A DNA stretch of 64,000 nt from Ilumatobacter coccineus YM16-304 (GTDB lineage Bacteria > Actinomycetota > Acidimicrobiia > Acidimicrobiales > Ilumatobacteraceae). Position numbers and translations under genes: made by a program. The DNA lies in assembly GCF_000348785.1 (NCBI RefSeq), contig NC_020520.1:1674001-1738000 (forward strand), given 5' to 3'. Below the pieces are notes generated by a model. It ran no database searches. It saw only the letters and a list, made by a program, of their open reading frames with translations, and was not told where the DNA came from. The stretch's first letter is position 1. The number at the start of each line of letters is the position of its first letter. Positions 17,587 through 25,785 of the stretch are shown here, in pieces.

Positions 17587-18603
17587 ATGGAGTCCGACGA
17601 CGAGCACCGATCGGCGACGCCCGAACCGTCGATGCACCTTCCGATCACGGTGATCGGCGGCTACCTCGGAGCGGGCAAGACCACGTTGCTCGACTCGATC
17701 CTGCGACGCTCGCACGGCGTGCGATTCGGGGTGATCGTGAACGACTTCGGTGCATTGGGTCTCGACGCCGGTCTGCTCGACGATGCCGCACCGGACGGCG
17801 TCGTCAACCTCCCCAACGGTTGCGTCTGCTGCACGCTCGGTGGCGACCTCTACGAAGCACTGACCACGCTCGCGTCACTCGACCCGCCGCTCGACCAGAT
17901 CGTGATCGAGGCGAGCGGCGTCGCCGATCCGGCCGCCACCGCAGCGTGGGGCACCGTCGCCCCGTTCAGCCCAGGCGGCACCATCGTGCTCGCTGCCGCC
18001 GACACGATCCGCAGGCAGTCGCGCGATCGCTATGTCGGCACCGAGGTGATGCACCAGCTCGAGGGCGCAGACATCGTGGTGATGACGAAGATCGATCGGT
18101 GCACCGACGACGAGCTCGACGCCGTCGCCCGGTGGCTCGCCGGCACGACCGCCGCACCGGTCGTGCGCGCTGCGCACGGCGACATCCCGATCGAGATCAT
18201 CCGACCGCACCGCCCGCCTGCGTCATCGGGTGTCAGACACCCGATGACGCAGGCGCACGGCGACATCCTCATCGAGGAGCATGGAGCGGTCGTCGGTGCG
18301 GCGTACACGACGTGGTCGTTCGAGTCGACGACGGGCGTGTCGAGCTCTGGGCTGCAGTCGTTTCTCGACGAGCTTCCCGATGGGCTGCTCCGGCTCAAAG
18401 GGGTCGTGGCCGATGGCGATCGGCCAGGACATGGCTTCCACGTCGACGTCGTCGGGCGCCGTGTCGACCACCGCCCGATCGCTTGCGACGCGCCGGTCGT
18501 ACGGCTCGAAGCGATCGGGGTGCGCGGCCTGCTCGACGACCGCGACATGGACGTGCTCGCGGCAACGCACCTCGACCGACCACGACCACCCCGCGCCGAC
18601 TGA
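17587..18603 (+). CDS. CobW/COG0523 family GTPase with an in-frame palindrome
   Basis: A metallochaperone-type GTPase of 338 aa. Walker A is GGYLGAGKTT (near residue 24), the metal-binding CxCC is NGCVCC (near 80), and the guanine-specificity motif is TKID. The CobW C-terminal domain follows from about residue 235. Relatives insert or hand over zinc, cobalt or iron; the metal cannot be read here. A 41-nt perfect palindrome lies between the GTPase and C-terminal domains and adds about 13 residues (PASSGVRHPMTQA) without breaking the frame. TACCGT lies 9 nt before the ATG. Confidence 0.88.
   Translation: MESDDEHRSATPEPSMHLPITVIGGYLGAGKTTLLDSILRRSHGVRFGVIVNDFGALGLDAGLLDDAAPDGVVNLPNGCVCCTLGGDLYEALTTLASLDPPLDQIVIEASGVADPAATAAWGTVAPFSPGGTIVLAAADTIRRQSRDRYVGTEVMHQLEGADIVVMTKIDRCTDDELDAVARWLAGTTAAPVVRAAHGDIPIEIIRPHRPPASSGVRHPMTQAHGDILIEEHGAVVGAAYTTWSFESTTGVSSSGLQSFLDELPDGLLRLKGVVADGDRPGHGFHVDVVGRRVDHRPIACDAPVVRLEAIGVRGLLDDRDMDVLAATHLDRPRPPRAD
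18215..18255. repeat. Perfect 41-nt palindrome, GGTGTCAGACACC family
   Basis: Twenty bases on each side of a central A (18235) pair perfectly; the core is GGGTGTCAGACACCC and the outer arm reads GCGTCATC. The element lies inside the CobW-family gene, in frame. Related copies are at 54266-54302 and 39127-39141. Confidence 0.85.
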
Positions 18604-18612
18604 CCGAGCCGT

Positions 18613-20280
18613 TCAGGTGGCCGGGAACTTCTCACCGGCAACGACGGTGCCCCACACGTCGATGTCTCTGATCGTCATCGGATCGACGGTGAGCGGGTCG
18701 TCGCCGAGCACGGTGAAGTCGGCGGCCTTGCCGCACTCGATCGAACCGAACTCGGCGTCGAGGTGGAGCTGATAGGCCGCACCGAGGGTGACCGCACGCA
18801 GGGCCGATTCGGCCGAGATGCGCTCGTCGGGGCCGAGCACCCGGCCCGACGGCGTGACGCGATTGACCGCGCACCACATCGTGTGCAGGTGCCCGAGCGG
18901 CGTCACGTTCGCGTCGCTGTGGATCGAGAACGACACACCCTCGCGCTCGGCGGTTCGACAGGCCTCCATCCGGCGCGCCCGCTCAGGACCCACGGTGATG
19001 TCGTGGTGCTGGTCGCCCCAGTACCAGATGTGATTGGTGAAGATGTTGGCGCACATCCCGAGCTTCGCCATGCGTCGGAACTGCGCCGGTGAGGTGAGCT
19101 GACAGTGCTGCACCGTGTGCCGGTGATCGAGCCACGCATGCTCGATGAGGAGCTGTTCGACCGTGTCGATCCAGAGGTCGATGGTCATCGTGCCGTTGCA
19201 GTGCGTGTGGATGTTGATGCCGCGCTCGTGGAACGGACGACAGATGTCGAGCAGCTGTTCGGGTGCGGTCATCCAGACACCGTGGTCGGTACCGGTGTAG
19301 TAGCCGGGCCAGTCCATCTTCGCCGTGAAGCCCTGGATCGACCCGTCCAGGATGATCTTGATGCCGGCGGTGCGGAGCTTGTCGGAGTCGTCGTCGCGGA
19401 GCCGCAGGATCGCGTCGGCAGCTTCGGCCCAGTCGGTCGACCCCGGCGGGAGCGCGGCGACGTGCCGTTGGAGGATGCGGGCCGGGAAGCCGTCGCGCTC
19501 GACCGTGGCGTGCCAGAGATCTTGTGACGCCGGACGCTGCAGACCTGCCGATGCGAGGTCGACGAGCGTGGTGATGCCCTGATTGGCGCAGATCTGTCCG
19601 AGGGCCTCGATCGCGGCCGGCTCGTTCATCGCTCGCAGAATGCGCTGCAGCGCGGAGCTCGCGGCCGCCATCATCGCCGGGATCTCCTGCAGCTCACCGT
19701 TCGGTTCGCCGTCGTCGTCGGTGGCGATGCCGACCGTCGTCGAGTGTCGGCTCACGTCGTGAGCCCTGAGCATGGCCGAGTTGACCGTGGCGAGGTGAGC
19801 GCTGGCATGGAACACGAACACCGGTCGTTCCATCGCGGCGTGGTCGAGGTGTTCACGGGTGAGGCGTGCTTCGTCGGTGAAGTAGATCGGATCGAACCCG
19901 CCGACCACGATCGGTTCGAGCGGATCGGCACCCGCTCGGGTCATCTCGTCGTCGAGATCGCGTAAACGGTGGATCAGCTCGTCGTACGTTCGAACGCCCG
20001 GTGCGGTGCCGTCGAGGCGGTGCCGGTCGAACCATCCGACGTAGGGGAGCAGCGCGAACGCTCCTTCGAGGCTGTGTGCGTGCGCTTCGATCATGCCAGG
20101 GACGAGCACGTGCTCGTCGAAGGTCCGGTCGATCGTGTGTGGGCCCCACGAGGTGCACTCGTCGAGTGACCCGGCGGCGAGGATGCGACCCTCGCGCACG
20201 GCCACCGCGTCGACCACGGGCTGCGACGGATCCATCGTCACGATCTTGCGGGCGGTGTAGACGACGTTCTCGGTGTCCAT
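18613..20280 (-). CDS. YtcJ-like metal-dependent amidohydrolase
   Basis: A 555-aa amidohydrolase of the Amidohydro_3 group. Metal-binding and catalytic landmarks are VLVPGMIEAHAH (first HxH), the carbamylated-lysine region GIKIILDGS, INIHTHCNGT, VQHCQLTSP and SIHSDANVTPLG (late Asp). The C-terminal beta-sandwich ends with GKAADFTVLGDDPLTVDP. Substrates of this group are mostly unknown amides or imides. ATG 20280 was chosen because a TACGGT hexamer lies 7 nt upstream. It converges on the CobW gene. Confidence 0.87.
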   Translation of the reverse strand: MDTENVVYTARKIVTMDPSQPVVDAVAVREGRILAAGSLDECTSWGPHTIDRTFDEHVLVPGMIEAHAHSLEGAFALLPYVGWFDRHRLDGTAPGVRTYDELIHRLRDLDDEMTRAGADPLEPIVVGGFDPIYFTDEARLTREHLDHAAMERPVFVFHASAHLATVNSAMLRAHDVSRHSTTVGIATDDDGEPNGELQEIPAMMAAASSALQRILRAMNEPAAIEALGQICANQGITTLVDLASAGLQRPASQDLWHATVERDGFPARILQRHVAALPPGSTDWAEAADAILRLRDDDSDKLRTAGIKIILDGSIQGFTAKMDWPGYYTGTDHGVWMTAPEQLLDICRPFHERGINIHTHCNGTMTIDLWIDTVEQLLIEHAWLDHRHTVQHCQLTSPAQFRRMAKLGMCANIFTNHIWYWGDQHHDITVGPERARRMEACRTAEREGVSFSIHSDANVTPLGHLHTMWCAVNRVTPSGRVLGPDERISAESALRAVTLGAAYQLHLDAEFGSIECGKAADFTVLGDDPLTVDPMTIRDIDVWGTVVAGEKFPAT

Positions 20281-20287
20281 CGCTGCG

Positions 20288-20293
20288 ACCGTA
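20288..20293 (-). promoter_or_regulatory. -10 element of the amidohydrolase gene
   Basis: Minus-strand TACGGT, 7 nt before ATG 20280. Confidence 0.45.
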
Positions 20294-20315
20294 GTTGGCG
20301 GTCGGGCGGCGCGGG

Positions 20316-21431
20316 TCAGCTCGGCCAGGCCGAGGTGGGGCCGCCGTCGTAGCCGACGTGCACCGTCTCGCCGGGCTCGAGCAGCAGCCCGGGATGCGTG
20401 CGGGCGGCGAGGCGAGCGCCGTTGGCCAGCTCGAGTTCGTAGCGAACGTCGTGGCCGTAGTACTCGATCTCGGTCACCGTTGCGGCGTGGAGGCCGTCGA
20501 GCGGGAGCCGCTCGATCGAGACCTGCTCGGGACGGACGAGGATCTGCATCGCGCCGCCGCCCTTGAACCCGCGGTGATCGGAGATCGGAATCTCGCCGAG
20601 CATGGTGGTGGCGTGGACCCCGTCGCCGACGGGGGAGCCGTCGACGAAGTTGGCTTCGCCGACGAAGTTGGCGACCCACGGTGTGGTGGGCGTTCGGTAC
20701 AGCTGGTCGGGCGTGCCGTACTGTTCGATGTTGCCGTTGCGCATCACGGCGACACGGTCGCCGAGGACGAACGCTTCGTCTTGGTCGTGGGTGACGAAGA
20801 TCGAGGTGACGCCGACATCGCGCAGGATGCGGGCGACCTTCGAGCGCACCTGGACCCGGAGCCCGGCGTCGAGCGCCGAGAACGGCTCGTCGAGGAGCAG
20901 TACCGACGGGTTGGGCGCGAGGGATCGGGCCAGCGCCACGCGTTGCTGCTGCCCACCCGAGAGCGTCTCGGGTAGGCGGTCGCCCAGGCCGTCGAGTTCG
21001 ACCAGGCGGAGCAGTTCGTCGACTCGCGACGATCGATCGGCACGCGACAGTTTCGTGCCGGGCGAGCGCAGGCCGAACGCGATGTTGTCGGCGACGCTCA
21101 GATGCGGGAAGAGCGCACCGTCTTGGAACACCATGCCGATGTTGCGGCGCTCCGGCTTCACCCAGTCGGACGGACCCGACACGACCTGATCGCCGACCGA
21201 GATGGTTCCGGTGTCGGGTCGCTCGAGTCCGGCGATGGCTCGAAGCAACGAGGTCTTGCCGCAACCGGAGGGACCGAGGAGGGCGACGACCGAACCGGCC
21301 TCGATGTCGAGCGACACGTGATCGACCGCCCGAGCGGTGCCGTCGTAGCTGACCGAGACGCCGTCGACCGTGACACCGCGGCGCGGCAACGTGATCGTTG
21401 CGGGAGCAGCGGCGGCAGGCAGGCGTTGCAC
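20316..21431 (-). CDS. fbpC: Fe(III) ABC transporter ATP-binding subunit
   Basis: The ATPase of a ferric-ion importer, 371 aa. Walker A is LLGPSGCGKTSLL, the signature is LSGGQQQRVALAR, Walker B is VLLLDEPFSALD and the switch is FVTHDQDEAF. The C-terminal TOBE-like domain (ILVRPEQVSIER) marks the FbpC/PotA group. The family member is inferred from the fbpA and fbpB genes 2.7 kb away. The frame is open far upstream; GTG 21431 was chosen because TACCCT lies 8 nt upstream and the ABC fold starts about 20 residues in. Confidence 0.87.
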   Translation of the reverse strand: MQRLPAAAAPATITLPRRGVTVDGVSVSYDGTARAVDHVSLDIEAGSVVALLGPSGCGKTSLLRAIAGLERPDTGTISVGDQVVSGPSDWVKPERRNIGMVFQDGALFPHLSVADNIAFGLRSPGTKLSRADRSSRVDELLRLVELDGLGDRLPETLSGGQQQRVALARSLAPNPSVLLLDEPFSALDAGLRVQVRSKVARILRDVGVTSIFVTHDQDEAFVLGDRVAVMRNGNIEQYGTPDQLYRTPTTPWVANFVGEANFVDGSPVGDGVHATTMLGEIPISDHRGFKGGGAMQILVRPEQVSIERLPLDGLHAATVTEIEYYGHDVRYELELANGARLAARTHPGLLLEPGETVHVGYDGGPTSAWPS

Positions 21432-21432
21432 T

Positions 21433-21451
21433 CCTTGTGAGGGTAACCGAA
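21433..21451. promoter_or_regulatory. IdeR/DtxR-like iron box over the fbpC promoter
   Basis: By hand alignment 12 of 19 bases match TTAGGTTAGGCTAACCTAA, with 10 of 12 in the right half (AGGGTAACCGAA). It covers the predicted fbpC -10, where a repressor would block transcription. Confidence 0.4.
21440..21445 (-). promoter_or_regulatory. -10 element of fbpC
   Basis: Minus-strand TACCCT, 8 nt before GTG 21431. Confidence 0.4.
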
Positions 21452-21520
21452 CAATTCGCCAGTCGTGCTGTCGGCGCCGCAGGGTCGGTCGGCCTCGGCG
21501 ATCGATCAGCGACCTGATCG

Positions 21521-21539
21521 TTAGGGTTGCTTCACCTAC
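21521..21539. promoter_or_regulatory. IdeR/DtxR-like iron box upstream of the fusion gene
   Basis: TTAGG and CCTA arms sit at the correct 19-bp spacing; 13 of 19 bases match the mycobacterial iron-box consensus by hand count. It ends 24 nt before the ATG at 21564, in the -35 region of that gene. Confidence 0.5.
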
Positions 21540-21550
21540 GGCCACGTGGG

Positions 21551-21556
21551 TACCTT
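21551..21556 (+). promoter_or_regulatory. -10 element of the adenylation-carrier-acyltransferase gene
   Basis: TACCTT, then 7 nt, then ATG 21564. Two upstream in-frame GTG codons (21546, 21561) lie in or before this element and are disfavoured. Confidence 0.45.
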
Positions 21557-21563
21557 CCATGTG

Positions 21564-24248
21564 ATGTCCGAGCTGGTGATCGATCGCCCCCACGTGGGGG
21601 ATGGCGACGAGCGCCACGGTCGCGAACTCGTCGACGTACTCGGCAACGCGGCGCTCCGGCGACATGGCCGTCGCACGGCGGTGCACGTCGGCGATCGTTC
21701 GGTGTCGTACGCCGAACTGGCGAGGCTCGCCGCCGAGCGGTGCACCGAGTTCGGCGTCGGACGGCGTCTCGTGGTCATCGGCGGCGGCAACGACCTCGAC
21801 GTCGTCGTCACGCTGCTCGCCTGCATCGAGGGGCGTCATCCGTTCGTGCTCGTCGAACCATCGGCGGCTGCGCTGGCCGGCATCGAGTCGTATCGGCCCG
21901 ACGTGGTGGTCACCTGCGAACCCGACCGGGTTGGCATCGACCACCGCACCGACCCGACCGTGCCGTCGCCGCATCGCTTCCATGCCGAACTCGCCGGTCT
22001 GGCGAGCACCTCGGGCTCGACCGGTGCGGCCAAGCTGGTCCGCTGGTCGGCGCGCGGACTCGCATCGAACGCCGTCGCCATCGCCTCGTCGCTCGATCTC
22101 CGTGACGACGACTGCGCGATCACCTCGCTGCCGATGCACTACTGCTACGGCCTGTCGGTGCTCACCTCACACCTCGTCGTGGGAGCGCGGATCGTCCTCA
22201 CCGACAACTCGGTCGTCGACCCGTGTTTCCGCCACGCCGTCGTCCGGCACGGAGTGACCACGCTGGCCGGCGTGCCGTACACCTTCGACCTGCTCGAACG
22301 CGGTGGCGGTGACCTGCTCGACAGCCCGACGTTGCGCCTCGTCACGCAGGCCGGGGGTCGCCTCGCGCCCGCTGTCGTGTCGAGGTTGGCGCAGCGAGGT
22401 CGGCGATCGGGCTGGGACTTCGTGGTGATGTACGGGCAGACCGAGGCGACTGCACGCATGGCATACCTGCCGCCCGACGAGGTCGAGGCGCACCCCGAGT
22501 GCGTGGGCGTCGCGATTCCGGGCGGCGAGCTGTCGATCGATCGGAGTGGGTGCGACGACGCCACAGCGACCGACGCCGACGTCGGCGAGATCGTCTATCG
22601 CGGGCCCAACGTGATGATGGGGTACGCGACGAGCGCGTCGGATCTGGCGACCGGCCGAGAGTTCGACGAACTCCGCACCGGCGATCTCGGTCGCATCAAC
22701 GACGCGGGGTTGCTCGAGATCGTCGGTCGGGCCAATCGCTTCCTCAAGATCCACGGAAAGCGGATCGACCTCGACCATCTCGAAGCGACGCTGCAGGCGA
22801 CGGTCGGCGACGTCCGGTGCGCCGGGGACGACGAACTGCTCGTCGTCGCGGCCCTTCGACCCGACCCCACCGGTGAGCCCCCGGCGACCGCCGCCGACCT
22901 CGCTCACGCTGCGGCACAGCACGTCGCGATCCCCGCCGGGCGCATCGCTTCGATCGTCGTCGACGAATTTCCTCGTACGTCGTCGGGCAAGATCGATCGC
23001 CCGGCGCTCGTCGCGGCCGGTCGCAGCATCGACGGAGGACCGGCGCAGCCGAGCACCGACGCGTCGGTCGCTGAGGCGTTCCGGCTCGTGCTCGGCGTCG
23101 ACACCGTCGCTCCCGACGACACGTTCGCCGGGCTCGGGGGCGATTCGTTCTCGTACGTCGAGATGTCGATCAGGTTGGAAGAGATCATCGGCACCGTCCC
23201 GTCCGACTGGCACGTGCTCTCGGTCGGCGAACTCGATCGCCTGGTCGGAAGCAAGCAGCGCCGACGGTTCGTCACGCAACTCGAGACGAGCGTCGTGATC
23301 CGAGCGATCGGCATCTCGCTGATCGTCTGCACCCACATGCGCGTCTTCCGTCTCGCCGGGGGAGCGCACACGCTGCTCGCTGTACTCGGCTACAACTTCG
23401 CTCGTTTCCAGCTCACCGCCGTCGACGTCGGTGCGCGCCTCCGGTCACTCGGCTCGACCATCGCTCGCGTCGCCGTGCCCACGAGCGTGTGGATCGGGCT
23501 GAATGCGCTCCTGTTCGGCGGCTACAGCCTCGGCGCCGTGCTGCTCGTCAACAACTACACCGGGGGAGCCGCGCGGCGCGACGGTCGATGGGAGTACTGG
23601 TACTTCGAGACGTTCGTCCAGGTGATGATCGTGCTCGGGCTCCTGTTCTCGTTCGCCCGGGTGCGACACGCCGAACGGCGCGCGCCGTTCGCATTCGCGC
23701 TCGGCGTCCTGGCGATCACCTGGCTGTTCCGGTTCGACGTGATCGCGCTGGGCGGGAGCTACAACTACCTGTTCCGCACCCACACGGTCGCGTCGTTCGT
23801 CGCTCTCGGCTGGTTGGCCTACCGGTCGACGACGAACGTGCAGCGCCTCGTCGCCACCGCCGCCACGGTGGCGACCAGCGTCGGCTACTTCGGGCAGACC
23901 GACCGTGAATGGCGCATCATCGTCATGGTCACGGCATTGATCTGGATCCCGCGCATCTCGCTGCCCACGCCGGTCGCTCGCGTCGTCGGCGTCATGGCCG
24001 CGGCCTCGATGTGGACCTTCCTGGTCCACTGGCAGGTGTGGCCGCTGTTCACCCCGTGGCTCGACGATCGCGTCGCCTACCTGCTCACGATGGCCACCGG
24101 TGTCGTGGTGTGGCGGGTCGCGGTGCTGATCGGCCGATGGTGGAACGATCAGCGGCGACGTCGCACGGTCGGGCGCAGCACCAGCAACCAGGTGAGCACG
24201 CCCGACACCGCGATGAGCGTGAGTGACGCGAGCCCGGTGAGCGCGTAG
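21564..24248 (+). CDS. Adenylation-carrier-membrane acyltransferase fusion protein
   Basis: An 894-aa three-part protein. Residues 1-490 are an AMP-forming adenylation domain: STSGSTGAAK near 149, YGQTEATAR near 288, ELRTGDLGRI, FLKIHGKRIDL and the final SSGKIDR lysine near 476. Residues about 500-570 are a phosphopantetheine carrier domain (GLGGDSFSYVEM, Ser near 526). From about 577 to 870 there are roughly ten membrane helices resembling acyltransferase_3/OafA proteins, with THM near 589 as a possible catalytic His. The chain could activate an acid, hold it as a thioester and pass it to a membrane-associated acceptor, as DltA, DltC and DltB do as separate proteins. Substrate unknown. It sits inside an iron-import cluster behind an iron box, and its 3' end overlaps fbpB by 100 nt, convergently. 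Confidence 0.85.
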   Translation: MSELVIDRPHVGDGDERHGRELVDVLGNAALRRHGRRTAVHVGDRSVSYAELARLAAERCTEFGVGRRLVVIGGGNDLDVVVTLLACIEGRHPFVLVEPSAAALAGIESYRPDVVVTCEPDRVGIDHRTDPTVPSPHRFHAELAGLASTSGSTGAAKLVRWSARGLASNAVAIASSLDLRDDDCAITSLPMHYCYGLSVLTSHLVVGARIVLTDNSVVDPCFRHAVVRHGVTTLAGVPYTFDLLERGGGDLLDSPTLRLVTQAGGRLAPAVVSRLAQRGRRSGWDFVVMYGQTEATARMAYLPPDEVEAHPECVGVAIPGGELSIDRSGCDDATATDADVGEIVYRGPNVMMGYATSASDLATGREFDELRTGDLGRINDAGLLEIVGRANRFLKIHGKRIDLDHLEATLQATVGDVRCAGDDELLVVAALRPDPTGEPPATAADLAHAAAQHVAIPAGRIASIVVDEFPRTSSGKIDRPALVAAGRSIDGGPAQPSTDASVAEAFRLVLGVDTVAPDDTFAGLGGDSFSYVEMSIRLEEIIGTVPSDWHVLSVGELDRLVGSKQRRRFVTQLETSVVIRAIGISLIVCTHMRVFRLAGGAHTLLAVLGYNFARFQLTAVDVGARLRSLGSTIARVAVPTSVWIGLNALLFGGYSLGAVLLVNNYTGGAARRDGRWEYWYFETFVQVMIVLGLLFSFARVRHAERRAPFAFALGVLAITWLFRFDVIALGGSYNYLFRTHTVASFVALGWLAYRSTTNVQRLVATAATVATSVGYFGQTDREWRIIVMVTALIWIPRISLPTPVARVVGVMAAASMWTFLVHWQVWPLFTPWLDDRVAYLLTMATGVVVWRVAVLIGRWWNDQRRRRTVGRSTSNQVSTPDTAMSVSDASPVSA

Positions 24249-25747
24249 AGCCCTTCGTTGAACCCGCCCCAGATCTCGGTGGCGAGCGTCGGGAAGTCGA
24301 GGGGTGCGAGCAGCAGTGTGGCGGGCAACTCCTTGACCGTGGCGAGGAACACGAGGCCGCCGCCGGCCAGCAGCCCCGGACGCATCATCGGCAGGTCGAC
24401 GCGGAGCACCCGCCGAGCGGTGCGCGGTTCGAGCAGCCGACTCTGCTCGCGGACATGGTCGGGGACGGCTCGGACCGCCTGTTCGGCACTCGCCAGCGCC
24501 TGCGAGCCGAAGTGGATCACGTAGCCGATGATGAGCAGCGAGAACGACTGATACAGCCACCCGATCCCCGGAGCATTGAGTGCGATCACGGCCAGCGCGA
24601 GTGCGATGACCAGACCCGGGATGGCGAAACCGCCGAGCACGGCCCCTGCTGCCACGCTCGTCGCGGTGCTGGGTCGTCGCGTCGTGGCCAGTGCGATGGG
24701 CAGCACGACGAGCACGGTGACGATGGCCGCGATCACGGCAACGGTGGCGGTGTTGATCGCCGGGTCGGTGAGGTCGCCGACGTCGAGGCGACCGTCGGAG
24801 AAGCCCCGACGGGTCCACACCAGGAGGCTGAGCACCGGGACCACGAGGCCAACGGCGAGCGTCGCCGCACACGCGAGCGTCGCCGGAATCCGCTTCCAGC
24901 CGAGCGTGGCCGGGCGATGGTCGATCGCCGCCGATCGCTGGTCGACGCTCGTGCGACCCCGCAGACGGCGTTCGAGCGTGACGACGACGACGGCGAGGAC
25001 GAGCAGGGTGGTGGCTGCGGCGAACGACGTGGCCCGGTCGGCCTGCCGCGTCACGAAGATCACACGGGTCAGCGTGTCGTAGCCGAGCAACTGCACGGCC
25101 CCGAACTCCGACAGCGTGTAGAGGAAGACCAGGAGCCCTCCGCCCAGCACGGCCGGTCGGATCTCGGGAGCGATGATCCGGAAGAACACTCGGCGAGGGC
25201 TCAGGCCGAGCAGGGTGGCACTCTCGGCCAGGCTCGTGCGGAGCGAGTCGAGTCGGGCCGAGACGGGCAGGAGCACGTACGGGTACGTGAACGCAGTGAG
25301 CACCAGCCAGCTGGCACCCAGCCCGCGGAATCGTCGTGGGGCGTCGACCCCGATGAGGTCGAGTGCATCGTGGATGACGCCGCCCGGCGCGATGCCGGCG
25401 ATGAACGCGCCGGCGCCGACGAACGAGGGCAGGACGAGCGGGAGGACGAGGGCGATGCGCCACACGCGTCGAAACGGCAGGTCGGTGCGAACGGTCAGCC
25501 ACGCCAGCCCGGTTCCGAGCAACGTGGCCGAGAACGACACCAGCGTGGCGAGTTGCACGGTCCGCCAGAGCGGACCTCGGATGTCGTCGAGGGTGTCGGA
25601 GAACGACGCGTCGAGGGTGACGGTTCGGGCGACGACGAACAGCGCGGGCGCCGCGAAGATCGCGCCGATGGCGATCGCTGCAACGGTGATGCCCGACCAG
25701 CGCCGCGGTCGACGGGGTGCGGCCGTGTTCGTCGCGTCTGCGGGCAT
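24149..25747 (-). CDS. fbpB: Fe(III) ABC transporter permease
   Basis: A fused double permease of 532 aa with about twelve membrane helices in two similar halves. Each half carries an ABC-docking (EAA-type) loop: ESATLLGLSPRRVFFRIIAPEIRPA in the first and EQSRLLEPRTARRVLRVDLPMMRPG in the second. This is the FbpB/HitB layout, partner of FbpA and FbpC. It starts 38 nt after fbpA and should be co-transcribed. Its last 33 codons overlap the 3' end of the convergent fusion gene. Confidence 0.9.
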   Translation of the reverse strand: MPADATNTAAPRRPRRWSGITVAAIAIGAIFAAPALFVVARTVTLDASFSDTLDDIRGPLWRTVQLATLVSFSATLLGTGLAWLTVRTDLPFRRVWRIALVLPLVLPSFVGAGAFIAGIAPGGVIHDALDLIGVDAPRRFRGLGASWLVLTAFTYPYVLLPVSARLDSLRTSLAESATLLGLSPRRVFFRIIAPEIRPAVLGGGLLVFLYTLSEFGAVQLLGYDTLTRVIFVTRQADRATSFAAATTLLVLAVVVVTLERRLRGRTSVDQRSAAIDHRPATLGWKRIPATLACAATLAVGLVVPVLSLLVWTRRGFSDGRLDVGDLTDPAINTATVAVIAAIVTVLVVLPIALATTRRPSTATSVAAGAVLGGFAIPGLVIALALAVIALNAPGIGWLYQSFSLLIIGYVIHFGSQALASAEQAVRAVPDHVREQSRLLEPRTARRVLRVDLPMMRPGLLAGGGLVFLATVKELPATLLLAPLDFPTLATEIWGGFNEGLYALTGLASLTLIAVSGVLTWLLVLRPTVRRRR

Positions 25748-25785
25748 CGAGCGAAGTCTGGCAGCTTCGCTCGATGTTGCGACGT

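Noticed and set aside
20316-22139. 607-codon version of fbpC
   Set aside because: The extra N-terminus runs through the promoter region and opposite the fusion gene; GTG 21431 fits both fold and -10 element.
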